From positions 62,001 to 126,000 of the forward strand of contig CAYFYA010000002.1 in the NCBI GenBank assembly GCA_964347325.1: a stretch of DNA of 64,000 nucleotides, in the 5' to 3' direction. The position numbers and the translations under genes were made by a program. Positions 25,805 through 33,114 of this stretch are shown here, in pieces. Under the pieces are notes generated by a model. It saw nothing but the letters and a program-made list of their open reading frames with translations. It made no database searches and was not told the origin of the DNA. The stretch's first letter is position 1. The number at the start of each line of letters is the position of its first letter. The DNA is from JAJISG01 sp964347325. Lineage in GTDB: Archaea > Thermoplasmatota > Thermoplasmata > RBG-16-68-12 > JAJISG01.

Positions 25805-25978
25805 CTAGACCTCCCGCCGTACAGTAATGGGGATGACGCCCTTTTCAAACTCCAACTCGGCGATGTCCACGGGGTCCACCAGGTCGGAGGGAACCTTGAT
25901 GATGATGGGGGCACCCATGGCAATCTGGAGGGCCCTCGCTCCGATGATTCTGGCCCTCTCAAACCTTGTGTACGCCAT
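25805..25978 (-). CDS. rpoK: DNA-directed RNA polymerase subunit K (omega-like)
   Basis: 57-residue homologue of bacterial omega and eukaryotic Rpb6, needed for assembly of the largest subunit. The whole family core is present: YTRFERARIIGARALQIAMGAP and a C-terminal EKGVIPITVRRE. The start is taken at ATG 25978 (MAYTRFE), the standard N-terminus; a longer in-frame extension to 26035 is not family-like. It stands apart from the other polymerase genes at the left end of the window. A TATA-like ATGTATAGC box is at 26051-26060, implying a leader of about 50 nt. Confidence 0.94.
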   Translation of the reverse strand: MAYTRFERARIIGARALQIAMGAPIIIKVPSDLVDPVDIAELEFEKGVIPITVRREV

Positions 25979-26035
25979 CACGATTCCTTCCCCCTGATCC
26001 AACACTACATCGCGAGCCGTAAGCAGACACGCCAC

Positions 26036-26347
26036 CCTCTTCCCACCGTGCTATACATCGTCTCTTCTGTGTCAGGCAGCCTCGTGGCTTTGGACCTCGG
26101 AGGTGAATATGGGGTCAAAGGAGGCCTCTCATCGTGCTTGCGTTTCAAGCTGCCTCCTCAAGGGCGCTCTGGCTATCCTCGGGCATCGCTCCAAATTGAG
26201 ACTCGTATTAAAGTCTTTGCCATCAAGGTCGGAGATGAGAACCCCGGTTATCGATTGCGATAATGCCGAGACAACCTTATAATATTCCGGCGGGGCACTC
26301 GCAGACCTGGGTCCAGACGAGTATCTCGCTGCCTTCAGGGCGTTCCG
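26036..26347. other. Intergenic region between rpoK and the zinc-ribbon/TPR gene
   Basis: 312 bases between divergent genes. It holds a TATA-like box for rpoK (26051-26060, minus strand) and one for the rightward gene (CTTATAATATTC, 26277-26288). Open frames on both strands here (26048-26263 plus, 26129-26431 minus) have no recognisable domain or start signal. No tRNA or repeat seen. Confidence 0.5.
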
Positions 26348-26374
26348 TTGAGCCTTTGGCCGGAGGCGACGGCT

Positions 26375-27622
26375 GTGGAGACTGAAGTCGCTGACAAGAC
26401 TGAGGTGTTTCTCAATGACGCCTTCCCTCACGGGTTAGTCACGCTGCTGACCACTCCCCCGGGTCCCGAGAAGGAGGCCATCCTGCTCCCACTGTGCCGC
26501 AATGCGTTGGCGGCGGGAACTAGTGTCTCCCTCACCCTGTCCACGATACCTCCGAGGAGGATTCTGAGAAGGCTAGCCTCGCCAGAGGTGGACCCGCATA
26601 AATCACTCGAGGACGGTCAGCTGAAGGTCCTGGACTGGTACTCTCACAAGGAGGAGGATGTGCAGGAGAGTTCGGAAGAGAACGGCATTATCCGGTGTGC
26701 CGGTGACCTGCGCAGCCTCGACGGAGCTCTATCCCGGATGCTGAAAGCCTCGAAAGGGAAGGGCCTCAGCGTAGTGGAGGTCTTCACGGACCTCCTGGGC
26801 GGGTCGAAGGGACGGGTAAGCCAGTTCGCTTCTGTTCTCGGCAAAAAGCTGCGAAGGGCGTTCGAGACGACCGTCCTTGCTGTCGACAGCGACCTTGTGG
26901 CGGAAGTGGCTTTGGAGAGCCTCCAGGGGATGGCTGACTGTTGGACGACAGTGACGCGGGACCGTGACCAGGATGGGATATCCTGGACTGTGGTCGTTCG
27001 ACGTGAAGAGAAGGAGAGCAGCTACATTCTGAGATCCGAGGCACCCTTCACGGAGTTCGAAGTGGTCACGGCTGAGTCCACCTCCGAGGGAGTCTCCGAC
27101 CTCATGGACCTCTCTGAGGAGTCCTGCCCGCAGTGCGGGACACTGATTGAAGAGGAGGAGTGCCCCGTCTGCGGGTACGCTCCCGGCGACGATCAGCTCT
27201 GGAAGGCCAAGGAACTCTACCAGAAGGCCGAAGAGAGGCTCAAGGAGAACCCCACCGACGTTCAGGCCCTATTTACGAAGGCGGCAGCCTTGGCGAAGAT
27301 GGACGACTACCGGGAGGCAATAAACGTGCTCAACGAGCTGACGATCAACGACCCCCGATATCCGGGGATGTGGATGCTCAAGGCCAAACTCTACGACCGA
27401 CTCGGGGAGCAGGCTAAGGCCAACCTCTGCCGTCAGAGAGCGCTGAACATCAGGCGGAAGGAGGGGGGGACCATCGTGGACGCCACCGCTGTCTCAGAAG
27501 GCGAGGAGTTCCAGTGCCCGCTCTGCCAGCGCTCGCTTCCGTGGAACGCGACAATATGCTCCTGTGGAGCGGAGTTCGTAGAGGAAGAAGCAGAACCTGA
27601 AGGGGCTGTCCCCCGACAATAA
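26375..27622 (+). CDS. Degenerate RecA/KaiC-like domain with zinc ribbons and TPRs
   Basis: About 415 residues, not a named family to me. N-terminal 230 residues follow the KaiC/RAD55 pattern (GLVTLLTTPPG, then a helix, then SVSLTLSTIPPRRILRRL and later TTVLAVDSDLVAEVALESL), but the P-loop Gly-Lys-Thr is replaced by PGPEKEA, so ATP binding is doubtful. Then a zinc ribbon (CPQCG, CPVCGYAPGD), two or three TPR-like helical pairs (KAKELYQKAEERLKENP onward), and a second ribbon (CPLC, CSCG) near the C-terminus. GTG 26375 or TTG 26348 may be the start, after a TATA box at 26277-26288. Probably a scaffold or regulatory protein; function unknown. Confidence 0.75.
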   Translation: METEVADKTEVFLNDAFPHGLVTLLTTPPGPEKEAILLPLCRNALAAGTSVSLTLSTIPPRRILRRLASPEVDPHKSLEDGQLKVLDWYSHKEEDVQESSEENGIIRCAGDLRSLDGALSRMLKASKGKGLSVVEVFTDLLGGSKGRVSQFASVLGKKLRRAFETTVLAVDSDLVAEVALESLQGMADCWTTVTRDRDQDGISWTVVVRREEKESSYILRSEAPFTEFEVVTAESTSEGVSDLMDLSEESCPQCGTLIEEEECPVCGYAPGDDQLWKAKELYQKAEERLKENPTDVQALFTKAAALAKMDDYREAINVLNELTINDPRYPGMWMLKAKLYDRLGEQAKANLCRQRALNIRRKEGGTIVDATAVSEGEEFQCPLCQRSLPWNATICSCGAEFVEEEAEPEGAVPRQ

Positions 27623-27895
27623 CAGCGCGACTCACGGACAGCCTCGCTCTCTCCTCGTCCTGACCCTGCCGGGGGATTGTAGGATATCGGGGTTGGCCCC
27701 CAGTCACCCTGGGATGACGCATCCCTTCGTGGAGGAACCCGTGCGACATCCGCCCCCGCTCGCATCGTGGTTCACAGATCCCCGCGACCTTCGCTAGGGG
27801 CGTACAAACATCGCGGCAGGCCAATATACGTCTTTTGGCCCTGGTCCATTGGAGGAGCGTGGCAGCTTTATCTATGAGGTGAGGTTCGCAACCAC
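27623..27895. other. Intergenic region before the 27896 gene
   Basis: 273 bases. Contains a short perfect hairpin (GGGATG-ACG-CATCCC, near 27710-27724), a CCAATATACG box near 27819-27828 and the CTTTATCTA box used by the next gene. No tRNA or small gene is convincing. Confidence 0.4.
27865..27873 (+). promoter_or_regulatory. TATA box for the 27896 gene
   Basis: GCTTTATCT centred 26-27 bases before the GTG at 27896; no ribosome site follows, so a leaderless start is likely. Confidence 0.6.
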
Positions 27896-28504
27896 GTGCC
27901 ACCATCCGACATCCTACCCTGGCTGGCAGCCCGCGATGGTCGCCCCCTCTCTCCAACAGGCCTCGGAGAGGGGGACTATGAGCTGCGAGATCTCTTGTCT
28001 AAGTTGCTTAAGGATTACGGGAAGGTGCTGCTATGGGATGTCGACGGGATGGAGAAGGGGAGGCCGCACCTCGCTCTCTATAAGAGGTTTGAGGGAAAGG
28101 GACTGTGGGTGGACGAGGGTGTCCGCAGCGTGGGGGGCCTGATAGATGTGCTGGTGGCAGGGGCCGAGATTGCGGTACTCAACCTGAAGACCTTTGCCAA
28201 CCTGGAGGAGCTCCGAGCGGCGGGGGAGATGACCGAGAAGTTGGCTGTCTGCGTGGAAGAGACGGAGGGTCCCCTGACGCGGGATCCGCGTTCCCGCAAC
28301 CTGCGGCCCGCGGACCTCTTTCGAAAGGCCCTTCAGGCTGGCATCGACAAGGGTGTATATCTGCGAGGGACAGGGCTTTCTGAGGCCCCCGAGTGGATTG
28401 ACGCCTTGGAGGGGCTGGAACTGTACACGGGTCCAGCGAAGTTGGCCAAAGTAGAGGACCAGGCTCGCTGGAGACCGATAGTGGACGCCTACGAGTTGGT
28501 GTGA
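27896..28504 (+). CDS. HisA/HisF-related TIM-barrel-like protein
   Basis: 202 residues. The segment VLLWDVDGMEKGRPHLALYKR, followed by WVDEGVRSVGGLIDVLVAG and the strand AEIAVLNLKTFANLEEL, resembles the archaeal HisA-related family (COG1411), where a VDGGVRS-like loop binds phosphate; here the loop is VDEGVRS. I am only moderately sure of the family. The length is short for a full barrel. The GTG start is supported by a TATA box 26-27 bases upstream. The stop is immediately followed by the ATG of the DUF2240 gene, so the two form an operon. Confidence 0.65.
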   Translation: MPPSDILPWLAARDGRPLSPTGLGEGDYELRDLLSKLLKDYGKVLLWDVDGMEKGRPHLALYKRFEGKGLWVDEGVRSVGGLIDVLVAGAEIAVLNLKTFANLEELRAAGEMTEKLAVCVEETEGPLTRDPRSRNLRPADLFRKALQAGIDKGVYLRGTGLSEAPEWIDALEGLELYTGPAKLAKVEDQARWRPIVDAYELV

Positions 28505-28984
28505 ATGGAGGAGCTGAAGAGGGCGGTCGCCCTCCTCTTCAAGATAAAGGGGAAGGAGAGCCTGACGGAGAAGGAGTTCGTCTTCTCGGCCTCCATGGAC
28601 ATGAGGTGGTTCTCACCCAAAGAGGCTCAAAGGCTTTTGGACCTAAGCCGCGAAGCAGAGCTGTTGTCCCTCGAAGGAGGGGAACTGACCCCGACCTTTG
28701 ACGTGAAGGAGGTGGAGACGCCCATGGACTTCACGCCCACAGCGGACGTACTAAAGGTCGAGGTTGATGAGATCTTCCCTCGAATGGTGAGGGCCATCTG
28801 CAAGGAATCTGAGCGGCCCAGGAAGGAAGTAGTGTCCACGATTAACGGCATCCAAGAGAGGATGGGGGTTTACGCGGAGGTCGCCGCTCTCATCGCCGGT
28901 CGTCGATGGGGCGTAGAAATGCAGTCGTTCTACGACGAGGTCGAGGGATTGATCGAACATCGGAGGTCTAGCTCTGGCGCTTGA
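28505..28984 (+). CDS. DUF2240 family archaeal protein
   Basis: 159 residues. The N-terminal pattern ELKRAVALLFKIKGKESLTEKEFVFSASMDMRWFSPKEA, together with the LTPTFDVKEVETPMDF block, is that of DUF2240, an archaea-only family without assigned function; the first 70 residues look like a winged-helix-like module. The C-terminal half (about 80-155) is helical and contains the KEVVSTINGIQERMGV segment. It begins directly after the stop of the TIM-barrel-like gene and its 3' end overlaps the convergent aMBF1 gene by 17 bases. Confidence 0.85.
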   Translation: MEELKRAVALLFKIKGKESLTEKEFVFSASMDMRWFSPKEAQRLLDLSREAELLSLEGGELTPTFDVKEVETPMDFTPTADVLKVEVDEIFPRMVRAICKESERPRKEVVSTINGIQERMGVYAEVAALIAGRRWGVEMQSFYDEVEGLIEHRRSSSGA

Positions 28985-29426
28985 TGAGGTCTCCCAGGGT
29001 TAAGGGCCTGCTCTTCTCCCTCTTTGCGGGTTGGACCTCCTCAATCCTCTCCCTTAGGCGAATACCTAGGGCCCTCTCGAGCTTGGATATCAGCTGGTCA
29101 TCCGGCCTGATGTTACCCTTTTCTAGCTTCTCGATGATGCTGTGTTTCTCGTTGATTCGCCTGGCGAGGTCTTCCCTCTTCCAGCCCACGGCCTCGCGGC
29201 CCCTGCGAATCCGATCCGGGAAGTCGGTTGCCAGGTCGTACTCCACCCGGACGGGGGAATCGCGGACGGGCCTTTGGGATCTCGCCGCTGGTCGGACCAT
29301 CCTCTTCGCCGTGGTTTGCTTGACGGCCACCCCAAACCTGGAACAGTCATCGCACAGCATTAGCTGCGTCCCCTCTACGTTAACGGCCTTCAGCCGGGGG
29401 CGCTCCGTTCCGCACATCTCGCACAG
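28968..29426 (-). CDS. Multiprotein bridging factor aMBF1 (probable non-AUG start)
   Basis: Archaeal MBF1 homologue linking transcription and the 30S ribosome. N-terminal zinc ribbon (CEMCG and LCDDC), a basic linker, then a Cro/C1-type helix-turn-helix (about 70-130: IRRGREAVGWKREDLARRINE, SIIEKLEKGNIRPDD, LERALGIRL) and a short basic tail. An ATG at 29417 would start inside the first CxxC and lose its first Cys. In frame upstream are only CTG (29426) and ATT before an in-frame TGA; CTG gives M-C-E-M-C, the family N-terminus, and GGAGG lies 13 bases before it. Confidence 0.88.
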   Translation of the reverse strand: MCEMCGTERPRLKAVNVEGTQLMLCDDCSRFGVAVKQTTAKRMVRPAARSQRPVRDSPVRVEYDLATDFPDRIRRGREAVGWKREDLARRINEKHSIIEKLEKGNIRPDDQLISKLERALGIRLRERIEEVQPAKREKSRPLTLGDLIKRQS

Positions 29427-29575
29427 CGGCGAGGTAATTCCTCCCTTGGTACCGTGAGGGAAGCCTCATCGTCCCATTTGTAGTTGACGCAGGGATTAGG
29501 GCCCCGACGGTGGTCCGACGTGATGCGGCGGAAGGCGGTTTCCAGTCCTATCGTCGTTGATGCCTGTGGGGGAAC

Positions 29576-29628
29576 GCATAAATATTGCCTGCTAAGTTCA
29601 TACCAGCCAGCGACCTCTCCCAGGAGGA
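29576..29628 (+). promoter_or_regulatory. PAN promoter and ribosome site
   Basis: GCATAAATATT (29576-29586) is a TATA box; GGAGGA (29623-29628) lies six bases before the TTG start at 29635. Leader of roughly 27 nt. Confidence 0.7.
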
Positions 29629-29634
29629 CGTCTG

Positions 29635-30843
29635 TTGAACGAAGACGAGTCCCAGGAGTTCTATGGTAAGCTTTCGGAAAGGATCGCCTCCCTGGAGGAA
29701 AGGAATGAACGCCTCATCAAGGACTCGAAGCATGCTCGCGGCGAGAAGCGTTTCATCGAGACCGAGCTCCTCAAGGTTCAGAGGGATCTGAAGAGGCTCA
29801 GGACAGAGCTTGATCGTCTCAAGTCCCCCCCACTGATCATAGGCAGCGTTCGTGATGTCCTCACTGACGGTAGGGTCATTGTCAAGAGTTCAACCGGACC
29901 CGACTTCATCGTTCACGTTGCGGACTATATCGGCCAGGATGACCTAGTAGTGGGCGCAAGAGTTGCCCTCAACAAGCAGACTCTAGCCGTCATGGGAGTC
30001 CTGCCCTCGTCCTACGACCCCATCGTCCTCGGTGCGGAGGTCATTGATAGGCCGCCCTTCACATACAGAGACGTGGGAGGCCTTGAGGATGCCATCCGGG
30101 AGGTTAGGGAGGCCGTAGAGGATCCTCTTCTAAAGCCGGAGCTGTTCAAGAAGGTGGGTATTGAGCCACCCAAGGGAATCCTGCTGGTGGGACCCCCCGG
30201 GACTGGGAAAACCCTCCTGGCGAAGGCCGTTTCGAACAAGACAAGCGCCACCTTCATTCGACTCGTAGGCTCGGAACTTGTCCAGAAGTACATCGGCGAG
30301 GGGGCGAGATTGGTGAGGGAACTCTTCGAACTGGGCAAGGATAGGGCGCCCTCCATCGTGTTCATCGACGAGTTGGACGCCATCGGAGCGAAGAGGCTGG
30401 AAATGGCCACCAGTGGTGACAGGGAGGTGCAACGGACCCTCATGCAGCTCCTGGCAGAGATGGATGGTTTTGAGCCCCTGGCCAACGTGAAGATTGTCGC
30501 GGCTACCAACAGACCCGACATCCTTGACACCGCGCTGCTGAGGCCTGGTCGGTTCGACAGGATCATCGAGATACCGATGCCCGATCATCGGGCTCGGGTC
30601 GAGATCTTCAAGATCCACACCCGGGGAATGAACATCCAGGGAAAGCTCGATTATGAACTGCTGGCCTCGAAGACCGAAGGAACGACCGGGGCCGATATAA
30701 AGGCCATCTGCACAGAGGCCGGGATGTTCGCCATTCGTGAGGATAGGGACCACGTCGTGACGGAGGATTTTCTGAAGGCTCGAACCAAGGTCGCCGGGGA
30801 GTTCCTAGACGGCGGCCGAGAAGCGGGAACGATGTTCGCCTAG
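29635..30843 (+). CDS. pan: Proteasome-activating nucleotidase
   Basis: 402-residue AAA+ ATPase that unfolds substrates for the 20S proteasome. Coiled coil at 15-64, OB domain at about 68-120, Walker A GPPGTGKT (186-193), Walker B FIDELDAIGAKR, sensor/arginine-finger block LRPGRFDRIIE. The TTG start is supported by GGAGGA six bases upstream and gives the family N-terminus. The C-terminus reads T-M-F-A: the gate-opening hydrophobic-Tyr-X motif is hydrophobic-Phe-X here. No proteasome subunit gene is in the window. The stop shares CTAG with a small convergent zinc-ribbon gene. Confidence 0.97.
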   Translation: MNEDESQEFYGKLSERIASLEERNERLIKDSKHARGEKRFIETELLKVQRDLKRLRTELDRLKSPPLIIGSVRDVLTDGRVIVKSSTGPDFIVHVADYIGQDDLVVGARVALNKQTLAVMGVLPSSYDPIVLGAEVIDRPPFTYRDVGGLEDAIREVREAVEDPLLKPELFKKVGIEPPKGILLVGPPGTGKTLLAKAVSNKTSATFIRLVGSELVQKYIGEGARLVRELFELGKDRAPSIVFIDELDAIGAKRLEMATSGDREVQRTLMQLLAEMDGFEPLANVKIVAATNRPDILDTALLRPGRFDRIIEIPMPDHRARVEIFKIHTRGMNIQGKLDYELLASKTEGTTGADIKAICTEAGMFAIREDRDHVVTEDFLKARTKVAGEFLDGGREAGTMFA

Positions 30844-30992
30844 TCCTCCCCCTCTTCCACGTCCTCTTCGATGACGAAGGGCCCAACGTAATCGCAGGAC
30901 TTGCAGCGGTAGACCTGACCCAGCATCATGCCCATCTCATAGTGGATGTCCGTGGATGCACACCGTGGACACCTCAGGACACGCTTCTTCAT
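30840..30992 (-). CDS. Small zinc-ribbon protein
   Basis: 50 residues: KKRVLRCPRCASTDIHYEMG, then VYRCKSCDYVGPFVIEED and an acidic tail. Two CxxC pairs (CPRC, CKSC) form a complete zinc ribbon like those of small archaeal transcription- or translation-linked proteins. ATG at 30992 is supported by a CTTAAATCA box on the same strand centred 27 bases upstream, implying a leaderless mRNA. It converges with pan, the two stops overlapping at CTAG (30840-30843). Coding quality and signals make it real; the function is unknown. Confidence 0.8.
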   Translation of the reverse strand: MKKRVLRCPRCASTDIHYEMGMMLGQVYRCKSCDYVGPFVIEEDVEEGED

Positions 30993-31014
30993 GGCGAGAT
31001 GATCGGCGACGAGT

Positions 31015-31023
31015 GATTTAAGA
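31015..31023 (-). promoter_or_regulatory. TATA box for the small zinc-ribbon gene
   Basis: TCTTAAATC on the minus strand, 27 bases before the ATG at 30992; no ribosome site between. Confidence 0.6.
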
Positions 31024-31067
31024 GGTGCGCGTCAGTCGAATACTACGACGACATCAGCCCACCACAA

Positions 31068-31076
31068 GATTTATCT
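31068..31076 (+). promoter_or_regulatory. TATA box for the FKBP gene
   Basis: GATTTATCT centred 28 bases before the ATG at 31100; consistent with a leaderless mRNA. Confidence 0.6.
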
Positions 31077-31099
31077 CGCCTAAGCGGTAGAAGTGGCGG

Positions 31100-31972
31100 A
31101 TGCGACAAGCCCTTCGCTGGCCGCCCAAAATACGACTCTATCACGTCGTCGCGGCTATCGTGGTCGCCTCTGCCGTACTCATAGGAGTCATCGTGGCCAC
31201 GCACCTGCCGGCCCCCCCAGGCACGACGTTGACGGTACAGGACGGTGACACCGTGGACGTGGACTATATCGGACTCTTTTCGAACGGCAAAGTCTTCGAT
31301 ACCTCCATAAAGGGAGTCGCCGAGGACGACGCCACCTACCCGAAGGCTATCTCCTTCGAGCGCAGGGCCTCATACAGCCCTTTCACTGTTCAGGTGGGAG
31401 CCGACCCTCCCACGGTCATAGCGGGATTCGAGGAGGGAATAGTGGGCATGAGGGTGGGTCAAACGAGGTCCATCGAGGTCCCTCCCGAGAAAGGTTACGG
31501 TCCTTCAGATCCTGAGTTGATTGAAACCAGGTCCCTGGCGGAGGAAGTCCCCCAGTTCGAGACCATGGATGCGGTCGAATTTGAGAGCCGCTTCGAGGCG
31601 GACCCTTCTGCTGGCCTGGTGGTGGTTGACCCCTTCTGGGGTTGGAACGTGACCGTCTCGGGCTTATCGATCAACTTCGTCACAGTCATGCACATCCCCG
31701 ACCCTGGGATGATTGTCAAGCCCTACGATGCCTGGGAGGCGAGGGTGGAAGGGGTGGACACCTCCGCCAACGGGGGCCTGGGTCTCGTAAGCGTCAGGCA
31801 CTTGCTGGACCAGAGCCATGTCGACAACGTAGGGGCAGAGGACGAGGACGGCAGATTCAGGGTGATCGCTGTGAATCAGGAAGCTGGGACCTATACCGTT
31901 GACTACAACAGGGAGACCGTCGGAAGGACTCTCTTCTTCGAGGTCACGGTCGTGACGATAGATCGTCGTTAG
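31100..31972 (+). CDS. Membrane-anchored FKBP-type peptidyl-prolyl isomerase
   Basis: 290 residues. A basic N-terminus and one hydrophobic helix (about 14-35) anchor it, with the rest outside the cell. The FKBP domain begins near 48 (DGDTVDVDYIGLFSNGKVFDTS), includes the PPTVIAGFEEGIVGMRVGQTRSIEVPPEKGYG block and is followed by the insert-in-flap domain typical of SlyD/long archaeal FKBPs. About 100 further residues form an additional domain of unknown function. A folding catalyst for exported proteins fits the surface-protein-rich window. It converges with the glycosyltransferase gene, overlapping by four bases. Confidence 0.92.
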   Translation: MRQALRWPPKIRLYHVVAAIVVASAVLIGVIVATHLPAPPGTTLTVQDGDTVDVDYIGLFSNGKVFDTSIKGVAEDDATYPKAISFERRASYSPFTVQVGADPPTVIAGFEEGIVGMRVGQTRSIEVPPEKGYGPSDPELIETRSLAEEVPQFETMDAVEFESRFEADPSAGLVVVDPFWGWNVTVSGLSINFVTVMHIPDPGMIVKPYDAWEARVEGVDTSANGGLGLVSVRHLLDQSHVDNVGAEDEDGRFRVIAVNQEAGTYTVDYNRETVGRTLFFEVTVVTIDRR

Positions 31973-33114
31973 GCGAGCGTCTCCCCGTAGACAGAGACCA
32001 GACCCTGGGCACACCTTTCAACGGAGAAACCTTCTGCGGTTTCCCTTGCCCTTCTCCGGAGGCCTTGCCCTGCTTGAACCGCTCCGACGACGGCATCACA
32101 GAAGCTCTCCACGTTCCCTGGCTCGAACAGGAACCCGTTCATCCCGTCGCTAATGTACTCTGGGAAGGCTCTGAAGTTGACTGCCGCCACCGGCTTTCCA
32201 CATGCCATGGCCTCGAGGACGGAGAGTCCCTGAGTCTCAAACTTGGATGCGGTCGCCAGGGCATCGGCCGCGGCGTAGTGAAGCGCCAGCTCCTCATCGG
32301 GAACGAAGCCTGTCAAGACGACGTCATCTTCGAGTCCCATCCGGTCGATCATCCTTCGACACTCAGGCAGGGCTGGCCCCGACCCGACGATGATCAGTTT
32401 CGCCCCCGGCAGCATCTCTCTGAGCTCGGGGAAGTTCTTGATAAGGAATCCGATGTCCTTCTCAGGCGAAATCCTCCCGACGTGGAGTATCAATCGCCCA
32501 TCCTCACAACGGTATCTCTCTCGTATCGACTCCCCATCGAGATCAGGCCTGAAGGTCTCCACATCAACCCCGCTGGGCACGATCGCTCTACTCTTCATCC
32601 GGGGAGCAATTCTCGCGAGCTCCTCCATGACGGCCCTCGTTGGTGTCACCACAGCTTGGCAGCGGTGGAGAAAGCTCCGTAGGTAGAGGGAGAAGAGTCT
32701 GTTCACAACGGCGGAGTCCGACCTCCAGGGGGTGTAGTGGGGGATGGCGTCCTGCACCATAGTGTGGAAGGTTAGAACCATCGGTAGTCCCAGCTCTCTC
32801 GCCGCCCACATTCCCTTGATGCCCATCGGTCCTATTCCGTGTGAATGTATCAGTTGCGCCCCTCTTCGTCGAATGAAGTCCATCTCACCCTTTGTGGGGA
32901 GCAGGGCCAACCGGTATCCCGGATATCGCCTCAGTTGTCGGGACCTACAGAACAGAACATTCTCCATATCGGGAGCGTTCCCGGTCCTGTCCCCAGGGGC
33001 GACGATCATGATTTCGTGTCCCATCTTCACCAGAGCCCGCCTGGTATTCACTATGGAGTTGACGACGCCGTCTACCGTCGGAAGGTAGGTGTCGGTGAAG
33101 ACTGCGATTCTCAT
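31969..33114 (-). CDS. Glycosyltransferase, GT4 family
   Basis: 381 residues, GT-B fold, retaining family 4. N-terminal acceptor domain MRIAVFTDTYLPTVDGVVNS with HSHGIGPMGIKGM; C-terminal donor domain with LHVGRISPEKDIGFLI (near 218) and the E-x7-E motif in FETQGLSVLEAMACGKPV (near 300). This pattern is common to enzymes making glycolipids such as diacylglycerol glucosyl- or mannosyltransferases. No signal peptide or membrane helix, so cytoplasmic or peripheral. ATGA overlap with the end of thiDN indicates co-translation, although the functions are unrelated. Confidence 0.92.
   Translation of the reverse strand: MRIAVFTDTYLPTVDGVVNSIVNTRRALVKMGHEIMIVAPGDRTGNAPDMENVLFCRSRQLRRYPGYRLALLPTKGEMDFIRRRGAQLIHSHGIGPMGIKGMWAARELGLPMVLTFHTMVQDAIPHYTPWRSDSAVVNRLFSLYLRSFLHRCQAVVTPTRAVMEELARIAPRMKSRAIVPSGVDVETFRPDLDGESIRERYRCEDGRLILHVGRISPEKDIGFLIKNFPELREMLPGAKLIIVGSGPALPECRRMIDRMGLEDDVVLTGFVPDEELALHYAAADALATASKFETQGLSVLEAMACGKPVAAVNFRAFPEYISDGMNGFLFEPGNVESFCDAVVGAVQAGQGLRRRARETAEGFSVERCAQGLVSVYGETLA

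Noticed and set aside
26129..26431. Minus-strand frame between rpoK and the zinc-ribbon/TPR gene
   Set aside because: It runs antisense into the downstream gene, has no recognisable domain and no promoter at its start.
27450..27956. Minus-strand frame in the 27.6-27.9 kb gap
   Set aside because: Overlaps coding regions at both ends in antisense and has low-complexity, Arg/Pro/Gly-rich composition typical of shadows.
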